Shown here piece by piece: positions 30,642 through 39,933 of a DNA stretch of 64,000 nt (position 1 is its first letter; every line of letters begins with the position of its first letter). Source of the DNA: Vibrio sp. LaRot3 (GTDB lineage: Bacteria > Pseudomonadota > Gammaproteobacteria > Enterobacterales > Vibrionaceae); contig NZ_JAPPTI010000001.1 in assembly GCF_027587025.1 (NCBI RefSeq), positions 1,302,001-1,366,000 of the forward strand, given 5' to 3'. Both the position numbers and the translations under genes were made by a program. Below the pieces are notes generated by a model. That model was not told the origin of the DNA, did not search any database, and was given only the letters and a program-made list of their open reading frames with translations.

Positions 30642-31223
30642 ATGCCAAATTACCAACTAGTTTTAGCCTCAACGTCGCCATATCGAAAACAGCTGCTCAA
30701 TAAACTAGCAATCTCGTTCGAGACTGCCTCTCCTGAGTTCGATGAAACCGCCCTTGAAAACGAATCACCAATTGATTTAGTGAAGCGCTTGGCGATAGGC
30801 AAAGCGCAATCTTGCTCAGTCGAAAAGCCAAGTGTTGTCATTGGCAGTGATCAAGTCTGTGTGATTGATGGTGAAATCATCGGCAAACCACACACCAGAG
30901 AAAAGGCTATTGAACAGCTCAGCCGTCAAAGCGGTAACGCGATTTCTTTCTTCACGGGTCTAGCGCTATACAACACTGACACGCAACAAACAGACGTAAA
31001 AGTGGATACCTTCACCGTCCATTTCAGAAAACTTAGCCAGTCACAAATCGAAAACTACGTTGATAAAGAGCAGCCCTTTTACTGTGCAGGAAGCTTTAAA
31101 AGTGAAGGATTGGGGATTGCCCTATTTAACCGTTTAGAAGGAAAAGATCCTAATACACTAGTTGGCTTACCACTGATCGACCTGATTGATATGTTAGCTA
31201 AACAAGGTATAGAAATCCTTTAA
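30642..31223 (+). CDS. yceF: Maf-family nucleotide pyrophosphatase (YceF type)
   Basis: A 193-residue Maf protein. The substrate loop [12 protein letters not shown], Glu/Asp residues in SPEFDE, and [19 protein letters not shown] are all present. The C-terminal [11 protein letters not shown] is also conserved. The YceF subgroup hydrolyses 7-methyl-GTP and related modified nucleotides; assignment to this subgroup rests on the position next to yceD and rluC, as in E. coli. It is a single gene ending at a terminator. Confidence 0.92.
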   Translation: MPNYQLVLASTSPYRKQLLNKLAISFETASPEFDETALENESPIDLVKRLAIGKAQSCSVEKPSVVIGSDQVCVIDGEIIGKPHTREKAIEQLSRQSGNAISFFTGLALYNTDTQQTDVKVDTFTVHFRKLSQSQIENYVDKEQPFYCAGSFKSEGLGIALFNRLEGKDPNTLVGLPLIDLIDMLAKQGIEIL

Positions 31224-31238
31224 GCTCTTCCAGATCAA

Positions 31239-31262
31239 AATAGGGAGCCAAAGCTCCCTATT
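31239..31262. terminator. Terminator between maf and rluC
   Basis: AATAGGGAGC (31239-31248) pairs with GCTCCCTATT (31253-31262). It lacks a long T-run on the plus strand, so it is only a moderate terminator; it lies between two convergent genes. Confidence 0.65.
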
Positions 31263-31314
31263 GATTTCTCGTCCGCTTGTCTACATTCATTCACTCTAGA
31301 CAAAACAACAACGA

Positions 31315-32262
31315 TTAATTTTGCTTACGCAAGCCTGCTAACGCTTTTTCAAGCTTAGGTTCCATTGGCGCGTTAATTTCCATCCACTCATCGTTTGAAG
31401 GGTGTTGGAACTTAATATTCGCGGCATGCAAGAACAAACGATCTAACCCTACTCGCCCGGTATAGGCATCGAAACGGCGATCTCCATAACGGTCATCCCA
31501 TGCGATTGGGTGACCAGTGTACTGACAATGCACGCGAATTTGGTGAGTACGCCCAGTAATTGGGCTAGCTTGCACCAAGGTTGCATCTTTAAACTTCTCA
31601 AGAATTTTATAGCGCGTCTCAGATGGCTTACCGTTTGGATTCACCCGTACGATACTGTTCACTTCATTCTTTAGCAGTGGCGCATTCACTTTCTTACAGC
31701 TGTTTTTCCACTCGCCCATGACTAATGCAAAGTAGAACTTCTTGACGGTTTTCTCGCGGAATTGAGCTTGCAAGTGGCGCAGCGCAGAACGCTTTTTAGC
31801 CACCAACAAAATACCGGAAGTATCGCGGTCGATACGATGCACTAATTCTAAGAAACGAGCATCCGGTCGCAACGCGCGCAGCGCTTCGATTGCGCCAAAC
31901 TTAAGGCCGCTACCGCCATGTACAGCAGTCCCCGATGGCTTATTCAAAATCAACATATGCTCATCTTCATGAATGATCATATGCTCAAGCTCAGCCACCT
32001 TGTTTAGCTTGGTACTTGGTGCGGTTTCTTCTGGTTTTTCTTCCAGCGTCACTGGCGGGATACGCACGATATCGCCCGCTTGAAGTTTGTATTCCGCTTT
32101 GATGCGTTTTTTGTTTACCCGAACCTCTCCCTTACGCAAGATTCGATAAACCATGCTTTTTGGGATACTTTTCAATTGGTTGCGTAAGAAATTATCAATA
32201 CGCTGGCCAGCCATGTCTGCATCAATATCGACAAACTGGACTTTCGTTCTTATTTCACTCAT
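31315..32262 (-). CDS. rluC: 23S rRNA pseudouridine synthase RluC
   Basis: A 315-residue RluA-family enzyme making pseudouridines at 955, 2504 and 2580 (E. coli numbering) of 23S rRNA. The N-terminal S4 domain (about 18-75) includes IPKSMVYRILRKGEVRVN. The catalytic domain has HRIDRDTSG (Asp145) and GRTHQIRVH. It is divergent from rne, exactly as in E. coli. Confidence 0.95.
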   Translation of the reverse strand: MSEIRTKVQFVDIDADMAGQRIDNFLRNQLKSIPKSMVYRILRKGEVRVNKKRIKAEYKLQAGDIVRIPPVTLEEKPEETAPSTKLNKVAELEHMIIHEDEHMLILNKPSGTAVHGGSGLKFGAIEALRALRPDARFLELVHRIDRDTSGILLVAKKRSALRHLQAQFREKTVKKFYFALVMGEWKNSCKKVNAPLLKNEVNSIVRVNPNGKPSETRYKILEKFKDATLVQASPITGRTHQIRVHCQYTGHPIAWDDRYGDRRFDAYTGRVGLDRLFLHAANIKFQHPSNDEWMEINAPMEPKLEKALAGLRKQN

Positions 32263-32450
32263 GGCGATATTCTATCACTCTACTCTGCGCAAATTCACAT
32301 TTTCTTCGCAATTAAACGGGAGTTTACTTAATTTCAGTTGAACTACGAACAAAAAACCGCCAAGCCAATGATAAATATTATGTTAAGTTTTCGGGTTACC
32401 TTAAAAAACAAACACTTGATAAAAATAGTTTTGGATTATTTAGCGTTTTA
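32263..32450. other. rluC-rne intergenic region, promoter part
   Basis: AT-rich stretch between divergent rluC and rne, without a gene. It should hold promoters for both. I could not identify a convincing -35. Confidence 0.5.
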
Positions 32451-32829
32451 TTATAAAGCAGATTGCTGACTGAACTGGGTACTGCTATAGTTCACACCTG
32501 CAATGAGTGATTTGAATGAGTTTTGTACTAAGCGAATCATTTAAGAGCAAAAATTAATGAGTAGACCGTTGATTGATAGGAAGCGCAGCATACGGCGTAA
32601 GACCTTTCCCACTCTCAACACACTTGTTGCCCTACTCATCGCCCTTCATGTTGAGTAAATATCCGCCGACATTGCGGCTCACAAGCAGAATTTGACTTGT
32701 GAGAACTGGAGTGCCCACGAGCATCCCTCCAGCCGGGAGGCTGCACCGATTAAACCATGGGATCAGGCACCGTGAAAGCGAAAGCAAGGCAGCAAGCTAA
32801 AAAACAAAGAATGACAACGAGATTTTTAA
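32451..32829 (+). promoter_or_regulatory. Long structured rne leader, probable RNase E autoregulation region
   Basis: A -10-like TTATAA at 32451 would give a leader of roughly 365 nucleotides, close to the 361-nucleotide rne leader of E. coli. The leader holds clear hairpins: CTCACAAG (32678-32685) pairs with CTTGTGAG (32696-32703), and CCCTCC (32725-32730) pairs with GGGAGG (32735-32740). In E. coli hairpins in this leader let RNase E cut its own mRNA and so set its own level. The same role here is inferred from position and structure. Confidence 0.65.
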
Positions 32830-35800
32830 ATGAAAAGAATGCTAATCAACGCAACTCAAAAAGAAGAGTTGCGCGTTGCTTTAGTAGACGGTCAACGCCT
32901 ATTCGATCTTGATATCGAAAGCCCAGGCCACGAATCTAAAAAAGCAAATATCTACAAAGGACGTATCACTCGCATAGAACCAAGCCTAGAAGCGGCTTTC
33001 GTTGACTATGGTGCAGAACGACACGGTTTCCTCCCTCTTAAAGAAATTGCCCGCGAATACTTCCCTGAAGGTTACACCTACCAAGGCCGTCCAAGCATTA
33101 AAGAAGTGCTAACTGAAGGCCAAGAAGTAATCGTACAAGTTGAGAAAGAAGAACGTGGTAGCAAGGGCGCAGCTCTAACTACTTTCATTTCTCTTGCGGG
33201 TAGCTACCTAGTTCTTATGCCTAATAACCCTCGTGCTGGCGGTATCTCTCGTCGTATCGAAGGTGATGAGCGTACACAACTAAAAGCAGCACTAAGTACC
33301 CTTGAACTGCCGCAAGGTATGGGTCTTATTGTTCGCACAGCGGGTGTAGGCAAAAGCGCAGAAGAACTTGAGTGGGACTTAAATGTATTGCTAAACCACT
33401 GGGGTGCAATCAAACAAGCATCTGATGCAAACCCAGCGCCTTTCCTAATCCATCAAGAAAGTAACGTAATTGTTCGCGCAATCCGCGACTACCTACGCCG
33501 CGACATTGGTGAGATTCTGATCGACAGCAACACCATTTACGACCGTGCTCTTGAGCACATCCGTTTGGTACGCCCAGATTTCGAAAACCGCGTGAAGAAA
33601 TACGACGGTGATGTTCCCCTATTCAGCCACTACCAAATCGAGAGCCAGATTGAATCTGCTTTCCAACGCGAAGTGCGTCTGCCATCAGGTGGTTCAATCG
33701 TTATCGACCCAACAGAAGCACTGACTTCTATCGATATAAACTCAGCTCGTGCAACTAAAGGCGGCGATATCGAAGAAACAGCACTCAACACTAACCTAGA
33801 AGCGGCAGATGAAATTGCTCGTCAATTGCGCCTACGTGACTTAGGTGGTCTAGTGGTTATCGACTTCATCGATATGACGCCAGTTCGTCACCAACGTGAA
33901 GTAGAAAACCGTCTACGTGATGCTGTTCGTATGGACCGTGCTCGTGTTCAAATCGGCCGTATTTCTCGCTTTGGCCTACTAGAGATGTCGCGTCAGCGTC
34001 TAAGCCCATCTCTTGCTGAAGCTAGCCACCACATTTGTCCTCGCTGTACTGGTACTGGTGTTGTTCGTGATAACGAATCACTTGCGCTATCTGTACTGCG
34101 TTTAATCGAAGAAGAAGCACTCAAAGACAATACAGCACAAGTTCTTGCTGTGGTTCCTGTGCCAATCGCTTCGTACCTACTGAACGAAAAACGTCGCTCA
34201 GTAAACCATATCGAACGTAACCAAGAAGTGAAGATCACGGTTGTTCCTAACTCTGACATGGAAACTCCGCACTTCGACGTAATTCGCGTTCGTGAAGGTG
34301 AAGAATTTGACCTGCTTTCTTACCTACTTCCTAAGAAACTGGAAGCAATGAAAGAAGCAGAGAGCAAAGAAGCTCCAGAAGCTGAAGTAAAAGTTAAGAA
34401 GATTGAAGAGCCTGCGCTAAAAGGCTTTGCCTCTCCTGCTCAATCAGCAGCTGCACCTGCACCAGTGAAAAAAGCGCAACCAGCGCCTAAAGCGAAAGCA
34501 GAAAAACCAGCAGAGAAACAAGAGCAAGACGGCATTGTTAGTCGCTTCTTTAAAGCACTAGGTAGCTTCCTATTTGGTAAGTCAGAAGAGAAAACGGAAG
34601 ACAAGCCAGAAGAGAAACAACCGCGCGAAAGATCGAACCGTAACAACAATCGTAATCGTCGCAACAACCGCAACGATCGCAACCGTCGCAATAACCGTGA
34701 TGGTAACCGCAACGATCGTAACGGCAACCGCGAGGATAACCGCGACAACAACCGTGATGATAAGCGCGATAACAAACGCAAACATCAGCGCGATGAAGCG
34801 GGTGATAACAAGCAGACTGAGCGCAAGCAGAATCGTAAACCTAAGCAAGACCGTCGTAACAAACGTGATGACGTAAAAGCGAGCAAGGTTGAAGAGGAAG
34901 GCTTGAAACTGGCAGCTGATGCACAAGGCGAAAAAACCGATACTCGCGCTGAAGAGAAAACAGCAAAAGTAAAAGAGCGTCGCCAGCGTCGTAAGCTTTC
35001 TAAACAAGTACGCGTTAAAGACCAACAAGCAAAAGCAGACAAAGCGGAGCAAGTGGTGGAAGAACAACCACAAGCACCAGTTGAAGAAGCAGTTGCAACG
35101 AATGAGCAAAACCAAGCTCAAAACACGCAAGACAATGGCGCGCAAGAAAACGGCAAACAACGTCGTAACCGTCGCTCACCTCGTCACTTACGTGCAAGTG
35201 GTCAACGTCGTCGTCGTGGTCGTGATCGTCGCCCTAACCCATTCCGCCTTCGTAAAGGTGGTGTAGCCTCTCCTGAGATGGCAATGGGTAAAGTAATGCC
35301 GCGTTACGATCTCACTAAGCCAACGCCGAAACCTAAGCGCAATGAAAACCAAGCTGAAGAAGTTGCAACTGTAGCAACTCTAGGTGGCTTCGCTTGTCCT
35401 GAAATGGCAATGGGTAAAGTAATTATCCGTCGTGAAGAGCCTGTTGTTGAACAACCACTAGTAACACCTGCGGTTGAAGAAGTCGTCGCTCCAGTTGTCG
35501 AGGCAACGGTTCAAGTTGAGCAAGCGGAAGCAACGGCTGTAGAAGCAACACCTGAAGTTGTTGAAGTTGCTGTAGAGCCAACTCCAGTAGTTGAAGCTGA
35601 AGTAACAGAAGCTCCAGTTGCAGAGGCTAAACCTACTGAAACCGAGCCTACAGAAACTAAAGCTGTTGAAGCTAAGGTTGAAAAGGCAGTGAAATCTCAA
35701 GCAAGTGCACCAATGGCGAAAGCACCGGGTCCACAAGAGCTAAAAGAGATCACAGTAAATGCCGCGCCTATGCGTACAGAGCGTTATGTAGGTAAAGGTG

Positions 35801-35862
35801 CAGGTAGCCAAGTAGCTCGCAGCCAAGCTGGCTCAGGCATGACTAAGCCGCAAGGTTACTAA
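32830..35862 (+). CDS. rne: Ribonuclease E
   Basis: A 1,010-residue endoribonuclease, the scaffold of the RNA degradosome and essential for mRNA decay and rRNA/tRNA maturation. The catalytic half (1 to about 520) has the S1 domain (40-120), metal ligands Asp302 ([12 protein letters not shown]) and Asp345 ([10 protein letters not shown]), and the zinc-link CPRCTGTG. The C-terminal half has a short amphipathic helix ([15 protein letters not shown]) like the E. coli membrane-targeting segment, and then a long Asn/Arg-rich RNA-binding region. Two copies of PEMAMGKV follow at about residues 816 and 858, and a Val/Glu/Pro-rich tail ends with YVGKGAGS, resembling the PNPase-binding end. A terminator follows at 35889. 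Confidence 0.97.
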   Translation: MKRMLINATQKEELRVALVDGQRLFDLDIESPGHESKKANIYKGRITRIEPSLEAAFVDYGAERHGFLPLKEIAREYFPEGYTYQGRPSIKEVLTEGQEVIVQVEKEERGSKGAALTTFISLAGSYLVLMPNNPRAGGISRRIEGDERTQLKAALSTLELPQGMGLIVRTAGVGKSAEELEWDLNVLLNHWGAIKQASDANPAPFLIHQESNVIVRAIRDYLRRDIGEILIDSNTIYDRALEHIRLVRPDFENRVKKYDGDVPLFSHYQIESQIESAFQREVRLPSGGSIVIDPTEALTSIDINSARATKGGDIEETALNTNLEAADEIARQLRLRDLGGLVVIDFIDMTPVRHQREVENRLRDAVRMDRARVQIGRISRFGLLEMSRQRLSPSLAEASHHICPRCTGTGVVRDNESLALSVLRLIEEEALKDNTAQVLAVVPVPIASYLLNEKRRSVNHIERNQEVKITVVPNSDMETPHFDVIRVREGEEFDLLSYLLPKKLEAMKEAESKEAPEAEVKVKKIEEPALKGFASPAQSAAAPAPVKKAQPAPKAKAEKPAEKQEQDGIVSRFFKALGSFLFGKSEEKTEDKPEEKQPRERSNRNNNRNRRNNRNDRNRRNNRDGNRNDRNGNREDNRDNNRDDKRDNKRKHQRDEAGDNKQTERKQNRKPKQDRRNKRDDVKASKVEEEGLKLAADAQGEKTDTRAEEKTAKVKERRQRRKLSKQVRVKDQQAKADKAEQVVEEQPQAPVEEAVATNEQNQAQNTQDNGAQENGKQRRNRRSPRHLRASGQRRRRGRDRRPNPFRLRKGGVASPEMAMGKVMPRYDLTKPTPKPKRNENQAEEVATVATLGGFACPEMAMGKVIIRREEPVVEQPLVTPAVEEVVAPVVEATVQVEQAEATAVEATPEVVEVAVEPTPVVEAEVTEAPVAEAKPTETEPTETKAVEAKVEKAVKSQASAPMAKAPGPQELKEITVNAAPMRTERYVGKGAGSQVARSQAGSGMTKPQGY

Positions 35863-35888
35863 GTCAACTTAGCAAATCATCTCTGAAT

Positions 35889-35918
35889 AAAAGGCCGCTA
35901 GAAATAGGGGCCTTTTTT
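35889..35918 (+). terminator. Rho-independent terminator of rne
   Basis: AAAAGGCC (35889-35896) pairs with GGCCTTTT (35909-35916), followed by T. It lies 27 bases after the rne stop. Confidence 0.85.
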
Positions 35919-35951
35919 ATTTCATGTGCAGATGTTCGATACGACATTAAA

Positions 35952-36219
35952 TAGGGCGTGTTAACCTTTCGCGGTTAAGTTTCGTTCGAGACAAAAGCTT
36001 TTTAATCAAGGCGAGAGGTTTGTAGCCTAGTCATTCTAAGCAAAATCCTCTCAACAAAGAGTAAAAGGCTTTTGGCCGAACCCTTCGGGCAGCGTTTGTG
36101 ACTCCTTTTTACTGCGTTATCGGCTTATCAGGTAGGTTAACTACACCTCAAAGCCTCTGCCTTGTATAAAGAACTCACAAACAGCTGCGAAAATCAGCTC
36201 GAAAGGTCAACACGCCCTA
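35952..36219. repeat. MITE-like palindromic element with terminal inverted repeats
   Basis: The ends GGGCGTGTTAACCTTTCG (35954-35971) and CGAAAGGTCAACACGCCC (36200-36217) are inverted copies with one mismatch, each flanked by the dinucleotide TA. This suggests a 264-base unit inserted at TA. The interior is also a long imperfect inverted repeat: the left arm with CAAGGCGAGAGGTTTGTAG resembles the complement of the right arm, CAAGGCAGAGGCTTTGAGG. A central hairpin CCGAACCCTTCGG is near 36080. No frame in it codes for a transposase. It looks like a miniature mobile element moved by another element's transposase, or a structured intergenic repeat. The family name is unknown to me. Confidence 0.72.
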
Positions 36220-36562
36220 AACATTAATATTGGTTAACTTCTGGTTCATTCTTGAACTTAATCACACTTTTCGGTAGCATGCGCCGATTCGATCTGAATT
36301 ACTGACTTTAGTCACTCTGCTCTTTTGAACCAAATGCATTAATTAGGTGTTCGTAAATTTACGCAGGAAAAATCACTTAGAACAAGGCGAAGATTGCAGC
36401 TAGTTACTCTACCTACTCGATCTTGCACCTAGTCATAAGTCATTTTAACCAGCAAGAATGAATAGATAATTAGTGAGCTTGGTGTTACATCTCATTTTTG
36501 CTTCAGTGCCGACAAAAGCCAAATTCAGAATAGTTGTAAACACTTAGCCTAACTGAGCAAAC
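36220..36562. other. Intergenic region before the SulP gene
   Basis: About 340 bases without a credible gene. It includes a degenerate palindrome (36381-36432) and must hold the promoter of the SulP permease. No strong operator was seen. Confidence 0.5.
36381..36432. repeat. Degenerate palindromic unit related to the preceding element
   Basis: The sequence ACAAGGCGAAGATTGCAGCT, then TAGTTACTC, then a complementary arm with GATCTTGCACCTAG, has the same plan as an arm of the 35952-36219 element (CAAGGC, TAGTTA, loop, return arm). Pairing is imperfect. It may be an old, decayed copy or a coincidence of AT-rich sequence. Confidence 0.35.
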
Positions 36563-38122
36563 ATGTTTGAATTCCCACAATTTTCTAAGCACTCCGTAAA
36601 AAACGATGTGTTATCAGGCCTGACCGTTGCACTTGCATTAGTCCCTGAAGCCGTTGCATTCGCATTTGTTGCAGGCGTAGACCCTATGGTTGGTCTTTAC
36701 GCAGCCTTCATTGTTGGCCTAATCACTTCTATCTTTGGTGGTCGCCCAGGTATGATTTCTGGTGCTACTGGCGCAATGGCGGTGGTAATGGTTAGCCTTG
36801 TAGCGACTCACGGCGTGCAATACCTCTTCGCTGCTATTCTTCTAGCTGGTGCACTGCAAATCGCAGCGGGTATCTTTAAGTTAGGTAAATTTATTCGCAT
36901 GGTGCCACACCCAGTAATGATTGGTTTCGTTAACGGTTTGGCGATTGTGATCTTCCTAGCTCAGTTAGGTCAGTTTAAAGCGCCAGACTTAAGCGGTGCG
37001 CTTACGTGGCTACCAAGCGATCAGATGATGTTGATGCTTGGCCTTGTTGCACTAACTATGGCGATCATCCACTTCTTGCCAAAACTAACCACTGCAGTAC
37101 CTTCCTCTTTGGTGGCAATCGTGACGGTTACTGCGTTAGTAGTAGGTTTGGATCTTGAAACCCGCACAGTAGTTGACTTCCTACGTACCATGTCTGGTGA
37201 TGAAGCTGCAACTCTTGCCGGTACACTGCCTACATTCTCGATTCCAGCAGTTCCATTCACGCTAGAAACACTACAAATCATTCTGCCTTACGCAATCATC
37301 CTTGCGGCTATCGGTCTTATCGAGTCTCTACTGACCCTGACGGTACTAGACGAAATGACAAACACTCGTGGCCAGTCTAACCGCGAATGTGTAGGCCAAG
37401 GCCTAGCGAACGTGACTTGTTCTATGTTCGGCGCTATGGGTGGCTGTGCGATGATTGGTCAGTCAATGATCAACGTAAACTCTGGTGGTCGTGGTCGTCT
37501 ATCCGGCATTGTTGCTGCGGTAATGCTACTTTGCTTTATCCTATTCGCATCTTCTCTGATTGAAATGATCCCACTAGCAGCGCTTGTTGGTGTTATGTTC
37601 ATGGTAGTGATTGGCACATTCGAATGGGCAACGTTCAAGCTTGCGCGTCGCGTACCAAAACAAGATTTCTTCGTTATCGTACTAGTAACAGTAGTAACTG
37701 TACTGACTGACCTTGCTGTAGCCGTTGCAGTTGGTGTGATTGTTTCTGCTCTAATGTTTGCTTGGCAACATGCGAAACACATCTACGCATCAAGCAAAAT
37801 CAATGAAGAAGGCTCGAAAGAGTATCATATCCACGGCCCTATATTCTTTGGTAGCGCAGCCAACTTCCTAGAGCTGTTTAACGCACAAAACGATCCGCAA
37901 GATGTGATTGTTGATTTCGCAAACTCACGCGTAACAGACCACTCTGCAATCGAAGCGATTGAGACTCTAGCGGAACGTTATGCCGCGGTTGGCAAAACAC
38001 TGCACCTACGTCACCTAAGCCAAGATTGCCGAGCATTACTTCAGAAAGCCGGCAGCTTAGTTGAAATTAACGTAAAAGAAGACCCTAGCTACAAAGTCGC
38101 AACTGACGTACTCGCGGGTTAA
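36563..38122 (+). CDS. SulP-family anion permease with STAS domain
   Basis: A 519-residue inner-membrane transporter. The N-terminal region has the SulP signature ([33 protein letters not shown]) and about 10-12 hydrophobic segments to about residue 405. A C-terminal cytoplasmic STAS domain follows (about 420-519, with [20 protein letters not shown]). Members carry sulfate, bicarbonate or dicarboxylates, and the substrate cannot be told from sequence. It is a single-gene unit between the repeat-containing gap and a terminator. The ribosome site is weak. Confidence 0.92.
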   Translation: MFEFPQFSKHSVKNDVLSGLTVALALVPEAVAFAFVAGVDPMVGLYAAFIVGLITSIFGGRPGMISGATGAMAVVMVSLVATHGVQYLFAAILLAGALQIAAGIFKLGKFIRMVPHPVMIGFVNGLAIVIFLAQLGQFKAPDLSGALTWLPSDQMMLMLGLVALTMAIIHFLPKLTTAVPSSLVAIVTVTALVVGLDLETRTVVDFLRTMSGDEAATLAGTLPTFSIPAVPFTLETLQIILPYAIILAAIGLIESLLTLTVLDEMTNTRGQSNRECVGQGLANVTCSMFGAMGGCAMIGQSMINVNSGGRGRLSGIVAAVMLLCFILFASSLIEMIPLAALVGVMFMVVIGTFEWATFKLARRVPKQDFFVIVLVTVVTVLTDLAVAVAVGVIVSALMFAWQHAKHIYASSKINEEGSKEYHIHGPIFFGSAANFLELFNAQNDPQDVIVDFANSRVTDHSAIEAIETLAERYAAVGKTLHLRHLSQDCRALLQKAGSLVEINVKEDPSYKVATDVLAG

Positions 38123-38151
38123 TAGACAGTTAATACTGAATAGATAAGTAG

Positions 38152-38177
38152 AAGGGCTTCCAGTTGGAAGCCTTTTT
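38152..38177 (+). terminator. Rho-independent terminator of the SulP gene
   Basis: GGCTTCCA (38155-38162) pairs with TGGAAGCC (38165-38172), with outer A/T pairs and a T-run. Confidence 0.82.
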
Positions 38178-38276
38178 CTTTTCAGCTACAAAATCACTTC
38201 TATAAAATCACTCTGGCTCTCTACTTCGCTATATGCTTAAATCTTAACGATAAAAATCAAAAGGATAAGATTAGAT

Positions 38277-39860
38277 ATGCGAGGCTTAAGGACGAATACA
38301 GCACATTCTGCATGGCGAATTGGGATTAAAAGGCTTGCTCAAGCCCTCTGTACCTTATTGCTCATACTGGTTGCGATTGCTTGGCTTTACCCCGTGACAC
38401 CTTTAGAGGCGATAGACAAGCCTCACAACCATTCGATCCCCTTCTCAGGTAGCACTTTACTTGGTCAACTCGCAACCGAGTATGCTAAAGAGGGCGACCA
38501 AACGGGCAAGACAGGCTTCTATCCTCTCGCTAACGGACAAGAAGCGCTGCTAGCACGATTAGCCTTAATTGATAACGCACAGACTTCTGTCGACTTACAG
38601 TATTATATCTATCGAGATGATAGCACTAGCTCTCTATTGACCTACGCGCTCTATTTAGCTGCCGAGCGTGGGGTTAGAGTGAGAGTATTACTTGATGACA
38701 TGCAAGCGCGTAACGATAGCGATATGGCTTCACTCGCCGCCCATCCGAATATCGAGCTGCGTTTGTTCAATCCGTTCGCTAATCGCAGTCTACGTGCTCT
38801 AGATTTCATCAATGACTTCAAGCGTATGAATCGACGCATGCACAATAAGTCCATTATCGCTGACAATGCCTTTGCCATAGCCGGTGGGCGTAACATCGGT
38901 AATGAGTACTTTGCGGCCAACCACGAAGTTGATTTTGGTGACTTCGATTTTCTTTTGACTGGACAATCAGTGCCAGAAATCAGTAACCAGTTCGATCTGT
39001 ATTGGAACAGTACTCCCGCAGTGCCTAGCACCATGCTATTCGAGCAACAAAGCCAGCCCGATGCCAGCCATATCGAACAATGGAAGCAAACGCTGAACGA
39101 GCACTTTAATGGTTCAGATTACGCTGCAAACATCGACGAATTACCACTAATTAAGGCACTAAAAGACGAGAAACTTAAATTCTATTGGGGTGAAGCTGAC
39201 GTACATTACGATCAACCAACCAAAGTTTACAAACCAAGTAACGACGACTTTATGCTCAATGCCTTAGATGGCATTTTACGCCAAGCAGAAACATCGTTCT
39301 TGTTGGTTTCCCCTTACTTTGTTCCAACTCAAGCGGGTACGGATTTATTGGTCAGTGCCGCGCACTCTGGTATCGATATTACCATTATCACCAACTCTTT
39401 AGCATCTAACGATGTATTTGCTGTTCACGGTTGGTACGCTAAATACCGAGCTCAACTATTGGCGGCCGGAATTAAACTGTATGAAGTAAAAGCAGACCCA
39501 AAAATCAAAAAGAAATACTCATGGCTGGGGAGCTCACGCACCAGCTTGCACGCTAAAACGTTCATTCTTGATGACAGTAAGATCTTCGCCGGTTCGTTTA
39601 ATTTTGACCCAAGATCGGCTTTTCTCAACACCGAGATGGGGGTATTAATCGAAGCTCCGCAGTTTGTGACTCATGCACTCGCCAATCTCGATAAACACTT
39701 AGCGCAAAACACTTACCGTTTATCCCTCACTCAAAATAATGACATTGTCTGGCATAACGATAGGACTCAGCAAGAGTTCACCAGCGAGCCAGACGCAAGC
39801 CTGTTACTTCGACTTGGCGCGTGGGGAGCGGGTATTTTGCCAATTGAAGAACAACTATGA
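38277..39860 (+). CDS. Phospholipase D-family cardiolipin synthase (ClsC-like)
   Basis: A 527-residue protein with an N-terminal membrane segment (about 20-40) and two phospholipase D domains. The HKD motifs are MHNKSIIADNAFAIAGGRN (His189) and LHAKTFILDDSKIFAGSFN (His425), both intact, with the ClsC/YmdC-type sequence around them (SVDLQYYIYRDD near residue 100). ClsC-type enzymes make cardiolipin from phosphatidylglycerol and, in E. coli, phosphatidylethanolamine, together with YmdB. No ymdB is visible next to it. The start at 38277 follows AAGGATAAG. It is a single gene bounded by terminators. Confidence 0.88.
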   Translation: MRGLRTNTAHSAWRIGIKRLAQALCTLLLILVAIAWLYPVTPLEAIDKPHNHSIPFSGSTLLGQLATEYAKEGDQTGKTGFYPLANGQEALLARLALIDNAQTSVDLQYYIYRDDSTSSLLTYALYLAAERGVRVRVLLDDMQARNDSDMASLAAHPNIELRLFNPFANRSLRALDFINDFKRMNRRMHNKSIIADNAFAIAGGRNIGNEYFAANHEVDFGDFDFLLTGQSVPEISNQFDLYWNSTPAVPSTMLFEQQSQPDASHIEQWKQTLNEHFNGSDYAANIDELPLIKALKDEKLKFYWGEADVHYDQPTKVYKPSNDDFMLNALDGILRQAETSFLLVSPYFVPTQAGTDLLVSAAHSGIDITIITNSLASNDVFAVHGWYAKYRAQLLAAGIKLYEVKADPKIKKKYSWLGSSRTSLHAKTFILDDSKIFAGSFNFDPRSAFLNTEMGVLIEAPQFVTHALANLDKHLAQNTYRLSLTQNNDIVWHNDRTQQEFTSEPDASLLLRLGAWGAGILPIEEQL

Positions 39861-39872
39861 TGCTATAGAAAT

Positions 39873-39900
39873 AAAAAGGTCGCTTCACAGCGACCTTTTT
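39873..39900. terminator. Bidirectional terminator between convergent genes
   Basis: AAAAAGGTCGCT (39873-39884) pairs perfectly with AGCGACCTTTTT (39889-39900) around TCAC. It serves the PLD gene on the left and the large gene ending at 39934 on the right. Confidence 0.93.
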
Positions 39901-39933
39901 AATTATTTAAATAGCTTATGGTTTAAGACTTAC

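Noticed and set aside
34440..35200. Several long reading frames on the minus strand and in another frame over the rne tail
   Set aside because: They mirror the repetitive Arg/Asn/Glu-rich codons of rne, giving Leu/Ser/Val-rich low-complexity products without ribosome sites.
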